This document shows positions 1 through 7,449 of a stretch of 7,449 nt of DNA, piece after piece. This stretch comes from SG8-41 sp036397875. GTDB lineage: Bacteria > Pseudomonadota > Gammaproteobacteria > Burkholderiales > SG8-41. The position numbers were made by a program, and so were the translations under genes. How positions within the stretch are numbered: the first letter of the stretch is position 1; each line of letters begins with the position of its first letter. The stretch covers positions 1 to 7,449 of the forward strand of contig DASWIC010000264.1 of assembly GCA_036397875.1 (NCBI GenBank), in the 5' to 3' direction. The notes beneath the pieces were generated by a model that saw only the letters and a list, made by a program, of their open reading frames with translations, was not told where the DNA came from and did no database searches.

Positions 1-3905
<3,905 letters not shown>

Positions 3906-3909
<4 letters not shown>

Positions 3910-3934
3910 CTCAGGTGACGTAACCTCCTAAAAT
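3906..3934 (+). promoter_or_regulatory. Putative sigma-70 promoter at the rpoC 3' end, reading toward rpsL
   Basis: A -35 box TTGACT (3906-3911, 5/6 to TTGACA) and a -10 box TAAAAT (3929-3934, 5/6 to TATAAT) are separated by exactly 17 bp. The -35 box contains the rpoC TGA stop (3907-3909). Transcription would begin near 3941. The match quality and spacing stand out in a G+C-rich background. The likely target is the rpsL-rpsG-fusA-tuf operon, or a short leader RNA ending at the terminator at 4032. It is predicted from consensus only; no start-site data are available. Confidence 0.6.
3913..3926. promoter_or_regulatory. 14-bp near-palindrome inside the promoter spacer
   Basis: AGGTGACGTAACCT is symmetric at 12 of 14 positions, with an ACGT centre. 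It lies wholly between the -35 and -10 boxes of the putative promoter, where a bound protein could block or remodel polymerase contact. The regulator, if any, is unknown. In RNA form the arms would make only a 4-bp stem, so a DNA-level operator is the better reading. A chance palindrome is possible. Confidence 0.3.
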
Positions 3935-3951
3935 TCACAGTCTTTTTTCCC

Positions 3952-3979
3952 GCCGGTCGCCTCAGACGGGGAGTCCGGC
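3952..3979 (+). other. Leader hairpin upstream of the terminator
   Basis: GCCGG (3952-3956) pairs with CCGGC (3975-3979). Inside it, CCTC (3960-3963) can pair with GGGG (3968-3971, one G-T wobble) around an AGAC loop. With the terminator hairpin it gives a compact two-hairpin RNA between the predicted start near 3941 and 4032. The element CGGGGA (3967-3972) could instead pair with TCCCCG in the terminator's 3' arm (4020-4025). This is folding by eye without energy calculation. Confidence 0.35.
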
Positions 3980-3997
3980 TACACGAGCAGCACTCCA

Positions 3998-4032
3998 GGC
4001 AGGGACGGTGGCGACGCCGTCCCCGCTTTTTT
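3998..4032 (+). terminator. Rho-independent terminator or attenuator between rpoC and rpsL
   Basis: GGGACGGTG (4002-4010) pairs with CGCCGTCCC (4015-4023) in a 9-bp stem (one G-U) closed by a GCGA tetraloop of the stable GNRA class. Past one A-C mismatch the stem continues with C-G, G-C and G-U (4000-3998 with 4025-4027), and a T6 run (4027-4032) follows at once. This is a textbook intrinsic terminator. It probably ends rpoBC transcripts. Because the putative promoter lies upstream of it, it may also act as an attenuator for the str operon. The gene order implies that some readthrough, or a promoter beyond it, feeds rpsL. Confidence 0.8.
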
Positions 4033-4035
4033 GGG

Positions 4036-4064
4036 ACTGGCCAAGCGTCCAGGGCATGGCCGGT
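4036..4064 (+). other. Hairpin between the terminator and rpsL
   Basis: ACTGGCCA (4036-4043) and TGGCCGGT (4057-4064) form an 8-bp stem with one G-U wobble and a 13-nt loop. GG (4033-4034) and CC (4067-4068) could extend it across a small internal loop. It starts four bases after the T run, so it would fold only in RNA that passes the terminator. There is no T run after it, so it is not itself a terminator. Its role is unknown. Confidence 0.3.
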
Positions 4065-4090
4065 AACCTTTATAAAACAGTAAATTAGAC
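4063..4090 (+). promoter_or_regulatory. AT-rich patch with a possible -10 element before rpsL
   Basis: The stretch contains TATAAA (4071-4076) followed by TAAATTAG, a marked AT island in this G+C-rich sequence about 45 nt before the rpsL start. It could be a -10 region serving rpsL downstream of the terminator, but at 17 bp upstream (4048-4053, TCCAGG) there is no recognisable -35 box. It begins GTAACCT, as does the -10 region of the upstream promoter (3920-3926). It may instead simply keep the rpsL leader unstructured. Confidence 0.3.
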
Positions 4091-4121
4091 AGATCAACGC
4101 AGGTCGAGCAGGCGCGTAGAA

Positions 4122-4499
4122 ATGCCAACGATCAACCAGTTAGTGCGCAAGGGGCGCGTTCCCACGCGCTGGAAGAGCAAGGTTCCGGCGCTCGCGGGTT
4201 CGCCGCAACGCCGGGGCGTCTGCACGCGGGTCTACACGACGACGCCCAAGAAGCCCAATTCCGCGCTGCGCAAGGTGGCGAAAGTTCGGCTTACCAACGG
4301 CTTCGAGGTGATCGGCTACATCGGCGGCGAAGGCCACAATCTGCAGGAGCACTCGGTGGTGCTGATTCGCGGCGGACGCGTCAAGGATCTGCCGGGCGTG
4401 CGCTACCACGTGGTGCGCGGCTCGCTCGATACCGCCGGCGTCAAGGATCGCAAGCAGGGCCGCTCGAAGTATGGCGCTAAGCGGCCAAAGGCCGCTTAG
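4122..4499 (+). CDS. rpsL: 30S ribosomal protein S12
   Basis: S12 sits at the interface side of the 30S decoding centre and helps control codon-anticodon accuracy. The 125-residue product (E. coli has 124) begins MPTINQLVRKGR and carries the family blocks TTTPKKPNSALRKV (39-52) and GGEGHNLQEHSVVLIRGGRV (68-87). Lys43 and Lys88, the classic sites of streptomycin-resistance substitutions, are both wild type, so the allele looks drug-sensitive. Asp89, the residue methylthiolated by RimO in E. coli, is present. The ATG gives the conserved N-terminus; the upstream AGG (4110-4112) is only a modest ribosome-binding site, 9 nt away. The final codons (RPKAA-TAG) form the 5' edge of a 58-bp tandem repeat and the middle of a perfect inverted repeat. 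It is first gene of the str operon after the rpoC terminator. Confidence 0.98.
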   Translation: MPTINQLVRKGRVPTRWKSKVPALAGSPQRRGVCTRVYTTTPKKPNSALRKVAKVRLTNGFEVIGYIGGEGHNLQEHSVVLIRGGRVKDLPGVRYHVVRGSLDTAGVKDRKQGRSKYGAKRPKAA

Positions 4500-4503
4500 C
4501 GCC
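4473..4503 (+). other. Perfect 14-bp hairpin across the rpsL stop codon
   Basis: GGCGCTAAGCGGCC (4473-4486) is the exact reverse complement of GGCCGCTTAGCGCC (4490-4503), separated by AAA. The stem contains the rpsL stop TAG (4497-4499). No T run follows, so it is not a canonical terminator; it could block 3' exonucleases, slow ribosomes or influence downstream initiation. The 3' arm recurs in each tandem unit (4548-4561, 4606-4619), so the single 5' arm has three possible partners. Confidence 0.75.
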
Positions 4504-4666
4504 ATGAGCGCACAGGATTTAGGAAGCCGCACGCGGCTTGGGCCAAAGGCCGCTTAGCGCCATGAGCGCACAGGATTTAGGAAGCCGCACGCGGCTTGGG
4601 CCAAAGGCCGCTTAGCGCCATGAGCGCACAGGATTTAGGAAGCCGCACGCGGCTTGGGCCCAAGGC
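4483..4666 (+). repeat. Three identical 58-bp tandem repeats in the rpsL-rpsG gap
   Basis: Units lie at 4483-4540, 4541-4598 and 4599-4656 and are identical base for base. A fourth start (4657-4666, GGCCCAAGGC against GGCCAAAGGC) matches 9 of 10 bases and then diverges. The first unit begins in the third-last block of rpsL codons, so each unit copies the coding end PKAA-TAG. Each also holds a 6-bp hairpin, AAGCCG with CGGCTT around CACG (first copy 4524-4539). The perfect identity suggests recent expansion, ongoing homogenisation, or an assembly artefact. The unit length is not a multiple of three. Without the extra two copies the intercistronic gap would be about 83 nt instead of 199. Confidence 0.95.
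4504..4615 (+). other. Two tandem 17-codon minicistrons, MSAQDLGSRTRLGPKAA
   Basis: The frames 4504-4557 and 4562-4615 encode the same 17-residue peptide, one per repeat unit. Each ATG follows the preceding TAG stop (of rpsL, then of the first minicistron) after only CGCC, a geometry suited to translational reinitiation. The peptide's PKAA tail equals that of S12 because the repeat copies the rpsL end. AAAGG lies 12 nt upstream of each ATG, a poor Shine-Dalgarno distance. I recognise no function for the peptide; the act of translation may matter more than the product. Non-translation is quite possible. Confidence 0.25.
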
Positions 4667-4712
4667 AGCACTCATATGGACAAGTAACCGACATAGCGAT
4701 GCCACGACGTAG
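4620..4712 (+). CDS. Putative 30-residue leader ORF overlapping the rpsG start
   Basis: This is the last member of the minicistron chain. It starts with the same 16 residues as the repeat peptides, keeps PKAA through different codons, then runs past the repeat (LIWTSNRH...) to TAG at 4710-4712. It overlaps the rpsG ATG (4699) by 14 nt in another frame. A ribosome ending here would stop beside the rpsG start, which has no good Shine-Dalgarno sequence of its own. This supports a coupling role by arrangement only. There is no recognised family, and it may not be translated. Confidence 0.2.
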   Translation: MSAQDLGSRTRLGPKAALIWTSNRHSDATT

Positions 4713-5169
4713 AGAAATCCCCAAGCGCGAAATCCTGCCGGATCCGAAATACGGCAGCCAGGACGTTGCCAAGTTCATGAACGTCATCATGACCGGCGGC
4801 AAGAAGTCGGTCGCGGAGCAGATCGTCTACGGCGCGCTCGACCAGATCAAGAAGCGGACCACCAAGGACCCGCTGGAAGTGTTCAACCAGGCAATCAACA
4901 ACGTGAAGCCGATGGTGGAAGTGAAGAGCCGCCGCGTGGGCGGCGCAAACTACCAGGTGCCGGTGGAAGTGCGGCCGGTGCGGCGCATGGCGCTCGCCAT
5001 GCGCTGGCTGCGCGACGCCGCGCGTCAGCGCGGCGAGAAGTCAATGGGCGCACGGCTGGCGGGCGAGCTCGCCGAGGCGGCTGAGGGCAAGGGCGGCGCG
5101 ATGAAGAAGCGCGAGGAAGTACACCGCATGGCGGAGGCCAACAAGGCTTTTTCGCATTACCGGTTCTAA
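4699..5169 (+). CDS. rpsG: 30S ribosomal protein S7
   Basis: S7 binds 16S rRNA directly and nucleates assembly of the 30S head, contacting the E-site region. The 156-residue product has the family signature DPKYGSQDVAKFMNVIMTGG (about 15-34), the RNA-binding beta-hairpin VKSRRVGGANYQVPVEV and the C-terminal KAFSHYRF. The ATG at 4699 is chosen because it yields the conserved MPRRREIPKRE start and the usual length. The frame is open upstream to a TTG at 4654, which would add 15 unconserved residues starting inside the repeat. No strong Shine-Dalgarno lies within 5-12 nt of the ATG (the closest purine run is GGACAAG, 4678-4684), which suggests coupling to upstream translation. In E. coli, S7 represses translation by binding the rpsL-rpsG intercistronic mRNA, the place that here holds the tandem repeats. 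Confidence 0.98.
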   Translation: MPRRREIPKREILPDPKYGSQDVAKFMNVIMTGGKKSVAEQIVYGALDQIKKRTTKDPLEVFNQAINNVKPMVEVKSRRVGGANYQVPVEVRPVRRMALAMRWLRDAARQRGEKSMGARLAGELAEAAEGKGGAMKKREEVHRMAEANKAFSHYRF

Positions 5170-5178
5170 GAGTCCCCC

Positions 5179-7296
5179 GTGCCCCGCAAGACCCCCATCG
5201 AGCGCTACCGCAACATCGGCATCACGGCCCACATCGATGCCGGCAAGACCACGACCACGGAGCGCATCCTGTTCTACACGGGAGTTTCCCACAAGCTGGG
5301 CGAAGTGCACGACGGCACCGCCATCATGGACTGGATGGAGCAGGAACAGGAGCGCGGCATCACCATCACCTCCGCGGCGACGACCTGCTTCTGGAAAGGG
5401 ATGAACAACGCCTATCCCGAGCACCGTATCAATATCATCGACACGCCGGGGCACGTGGATTTCACCATCGAAGTGGAGCGATCCCTCCGGGTGCTCGACG
5501 GCGCGTGCACCGTACTGTGCGCGGTGGGCGGCGTGCAGCCGCAGACCGAAACGGTTTGGCGCCAGGCCAACAAGTATCGTGTGCCGCGGCTGATCTTCGT
5601 CAACAAGATGGACCGCACCGGCGCCGATTTCAAGCGCGTGCTGGAGCAGGTCCAGTCCCGGCTCAAGGCCAACCCGGTCCCGGTCCAGTTGCCGATCGGA
5701 GCCGAGGACCGGTTTGCGGGCGTCGTCGATCTGGTGCGGATGAAGGCGATCTACTGGGACGACGGCACGCAGGGCATGAAATTCGAGGCGAAGGAGGTCC
5801 CCGCCGAGATGATGGCGGAGGCCAGCAAGTGGCGCGAAAAAATGGTGGAGACCGCCGCCGAAGCGTCCGAGGAGCTCATGAACAAGTTCCTCGGGAAGGG
5901 CGAGCTCTCGGTCGACGACATCAAGAATGGCCTGCGCACCCGCACCATACACGGCGAGATTTTCCCCATGCTGTGCGGCTCCGCGTTCAAGAACAAGGGC
6001 GTACAGGCGATGCTCGATGCGGTGATCGATTATCTGCCATCCCCGATTGACATTCCGCCCGTGAAGGGCGTCAAGGAAAACGGCGAGGCGGACGAGCGTG
6101 CGCCGAGGGACGATGCGCCTTTCGCGGGACTCGCGTTCAAGATCATGACCGACCCGTTCGTCGGCCAGCTCACGTTCTTTCGCGTCTATTCCGGCGTGGT
6201 CAACACCGGCGACTCCGTCTATAACCCGATCAAGGGGCGCAAGGAGCGCATCGGCCGCATCCTGCAGATGCACGCCAACGACCGCGAGGAGATCAAGGAA
6301 GTGCGGGCCGGGGACATTGCCGCGGCGGTAGGCCTGAGGGACTACATGACGGGCGACACGCTGACCGACCCAAAGAAGATCATCACGCTCGAAAAGATGG
6401 AATTCCCCGAGCCGGTGATCCATGTCGCCGTGGAGCCCAAGACCAAGGCGGACCAGGAGAAGATGGGCATTGCGCTCGGCCGCCTCGCGCAGGAGGATCC
6501 CTCGTTCCGTGTGCGCACCGACGAGGAATCCGGGCAGACCATCATCTCGGGCATGGGCGAATTGCACCTGGAAATCATCGTCGACCGCATGAAGCGCGAG
6601 TTCGGCGTGGAAGCCAATGTCGGCGCGCCGGAGGTTGCCTACCGCGAGACCATCAGGAAGCCGGTCGACAAAGTCGAGGGCAAGTTCATCAAGCAGACCG
6701 GCGGGCGCGGCCAGTACGGCCACGTCTGGCTGCGGATCGATCCGCAGCCGCCAGGCACGGGCTTCGAGTTCGTGGATGCGGTCAAGGGCGGCAACGTGCC
6801 GCGCGAATTCATCCCCGCCGTCAAGAAGGGGATCGTGGAAACTCTGCCCAACGGCGTGTTGGCCGGCTTTCCGATCGTGGACGTCAAGGCCACGTTGTTC
6901 GACGGATCGTCCCATGACGTGGATTCGAACGAGAACGCGTTCAAGATGGCGGGCTCGATGGCGTTCAAGGAAGGCCTGCGCCGCGCGCATCCGGTGCTGC
7001 TCGAGCCCATCATGTCGGTCGAGGTGGAAACCCCCGAGGATTTCATGGGTAACGTCGTCGGCGACCTGAGTTCGCGCCGCGGCACGATCCAGGGCATGGA
7101 AGACCTGCCGGGCGGCGGCAAGGCGATCCGGGCGGAAGTGCCGCTCGCGGCGATGTTCGGCTATTCGACCACGATGCGCTCCCTGAGCCAGGGCCGCGCG
7201 ACCTACACGATGGAGTTCAAGCACTACGCCGAGGCGCCCAAGTCGATCGCGGAGGCGGTGATCAACAAGTACACGGGCAAGGAAGAGAAGAAATAA
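5179..7296 (+). CDS. fusA: Elongation factor G
   Basis: EF-G is the cytoplasmic GTPase that drives tRNA-mRNA translocation and, with RRF, ribosome recycling. The 705-residue protein has the GTPase motifs in order: AHIDAGKTT (17-25, P-loop), RGITITSAAT (59-68, switch I), DTPGH (88-92, with catalytic His92), NKMD (142-145) and GSAFKNKG (G5). Domain II and the C-terminal domains follow, including RETIRKPV and the QTGGRGQYGHVW block, up to the Lys-rich end. It starts at GTG, nine bases after the rpsG stop; this gives the conserved PRKTPIERYRNIG start. The only Shine-Dalgarno-like sequence is TAAGAG (5167-5172), which includes the rpsG stop, so coupling to rpsG is likely. No truncation or missing catalytic residue is seen, and the length fits the canonical EF-G of proteobacteria. 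Confidence 0.98.
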   Translation: MPRKTPIERYRNIGITAHIDAGKTTTTERILFYTGVSHKLGEVHDGTAIMDWMEQEQERGITITSAATTCFWKGMNNAYPEHRINIIDTPGHVDFTIEVERSLRVLDGACTVLCAVGGVQPQTETVWRQANKYRVPRLIFVNKMDRTGADFKRVLEQVQSRLKANPVPVQLPIGAEDRFAGVVDLVRMKAIYWDDGTQGMKFEAKEVPAEMMAEASKWREKMVETAAEASEELMNKFLGKGELSVDDIKNGLRTRTIHGEIFPMLCGSAFKNKGVQAMLDAVIDYLPSPIDIPPVKGVKENGEADERAPRDDAPFAGLAFKIMTDPFVGQLTFFRVYSGVVNTGDSVYNPIKGRKERIGRILQMHANDREEIKEVRAGDIAAAVGLRDYMTGDTLTDPKKIITLEKMEFPEPVIHVAVEPKTKADQEKMGIALGRLAQEDPSFRVRTDEESGQTIISGMGELHLEIIVDRMKREFGVEANVGAPEVAYRETIRKPVDKVEGKFIKQTGGRGQYGHVWLRIDPQPPGTGFEFVDAVKGGNVPREFIPAVKKGIVETLPNGVLAGFPIVDVKATLFDGSSHDVDSNENAFKMAGSMAFKEGLRRAHPVLLEPIMSVEVETPEDFMGNVVGDLSSRRGTIQGMEDLPGGGKAIRAEVPLAAMFGYSTTMRSLSQGRATYTMEFKHYAEAPKSIAEAVINKYTGKEEKK

Positions 7297-7308
7297 CAGG
7301 GGTGGATC

Positions 7309-7449
7309 ATGGCCAAGAGCAAGTTTGAGCGCACCAAGCCGCACATGAACGTGGGGACGATTGGTCACGTGGATCATGGGAAGACGACGCTGACGGCGGC
7401 GATGACGATGATTTTGTCGAAGAAGTTCGGCGGTGAGGTGAAGACCTAC
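7309..7449 (+). CDS. tuf: Elongation factor Tu (3'-truncated)
   Basis: EF-Tu delivers aminoacyl-tRNA to the ribosomal A site as a GTP complex. Only the first 47 codons are present. They begin MAKSKFERTKPHMNVGTIGH and include the P-loop GHVDHGKT (19-26). The ATG lies 12 nt after fusA, with a good ribosome-binding site (AGGGGTGGATC, 7298-7308). The segment after the start uses many G- and T-ending codons (GGG, ATT, TTG, GAT) where fusA favours C. The residues MTMILSKKFGGEVKTY differ from the commoner AAITTVLAAKFGGEAKAY type, and Met13 is usually Val. Proteobacteria often have a second tuf copy elsewhere; this window cannot show it. Confidence 0.97.
   Translation, partial: MAKSKFERTKPHMNVGTIGHVDHGKTTLTAAMTMILSKKFGGEVKTY

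Noticed and set aside
3943..3948. T6 run after rpoC as a terminator
   Set aside because: The only upstream stems are about 4 bp (AGGT with ACCT, GACT with AGTC), too weak; the bases fit a promoter start region better.
4473..4503. rpsL-end hairpin as an intrinsic terminator
   Set aside because: No T run follows the stem (ATGAGCGCAC comes next), and the downstream genes need transcription through it.
4140..4532. A - strand frame opposite rpsL
   Set aside because: It is an antisense shadow of a highly conserved gene, and its start lies in the repeat by chance.
4483..4656. CRISPR array
   Set aside because: The 58-bp units are directly adjacent with no variable spacers, and no cas genes are present.
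4654..4698. TTG-initiated N-terminal extension of S7
   Set aside because: It would add 15 residues not found in S7 proteins, whereas the ATG at 4699 gives the conserved MPRRRE start and normal length.
5041..7377. A 778-codon open frame on the - strand spanning all of fusA
   Set aside because: It mirrors fusA codon structure in a G+C-rich gene, where the antisense frame is depleted of stops. Its translation is rich in His, Arg, Leu and Asp with no recognisable domain.

Overview
This G+C-rich window holds a core housekeeping locus in the order rpoC - rpsL - rpsG - fusA - tuf, all on the + strand. The gene order, the EF-Tu N-terminus (MAKSKFERTKPH), the 156-residue S7 and the S12 sequence with C-terminus GAKRPKAA point to a betaproteobacterium; I cannot name the genus. 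rpoC enters cut off at its 5' end and tuf leaves cut off at its 3' end. No mobile element, CRISPR array, tRNA or rRNA is visible.

Layout. 1-3909: RNA polymerase beta' from about residue 112 (E. coli numbering) to the stop. 3910-4121: a 212-nt gap with a strong-looking sigma-70 type promoter overlapping the rpoC stop, a 14-bp near-palindrome inside its spacer, a folded leader of about 90 nt, an intrinsic terminator with a GCGA tetraloop and T6, a second hairpin, and an AT-rich patch before rpsL. 4122-4499: S12. 4500-4698: a 199-nt gap dominated by three identical 58-bp tandem repeats, the first starting inside the last codons of rpsL. 4699-5169: S7. 5179-7296: EF-G, starting with GTG. 7309-7449: start of EF-Tu.

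The genes make the transcription enzyme, two 30S proteins of the decoding and head regions, and two translation GTPases, co-expressed as the str operon. The spacing from rpsG onward is tight (9 and 12 nt), so translational coupling is likely there.

The part worth a second look is the rpsL-rpsG gap. Each 58-bp unit carries the last codons and TAG stop of rpsL, then CGCC, then an ATG opening a 17-codon frame that ends in the same PKAA-stop. The result is rpsL followed by a chain of minicistrons joined by identical TAG-CGCC-ATG junctions, the last running 14 nt into rpsG. In E. coli this intercistronic region is where S7 represses its own synthesis, so a repeat expansion here could alter S12-S7 coupling. 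That functional reading is inference. The second point of interest is the rpoC-rpsL gap, where promoter and terminator together could produce an attenuated leader or a short RNA.
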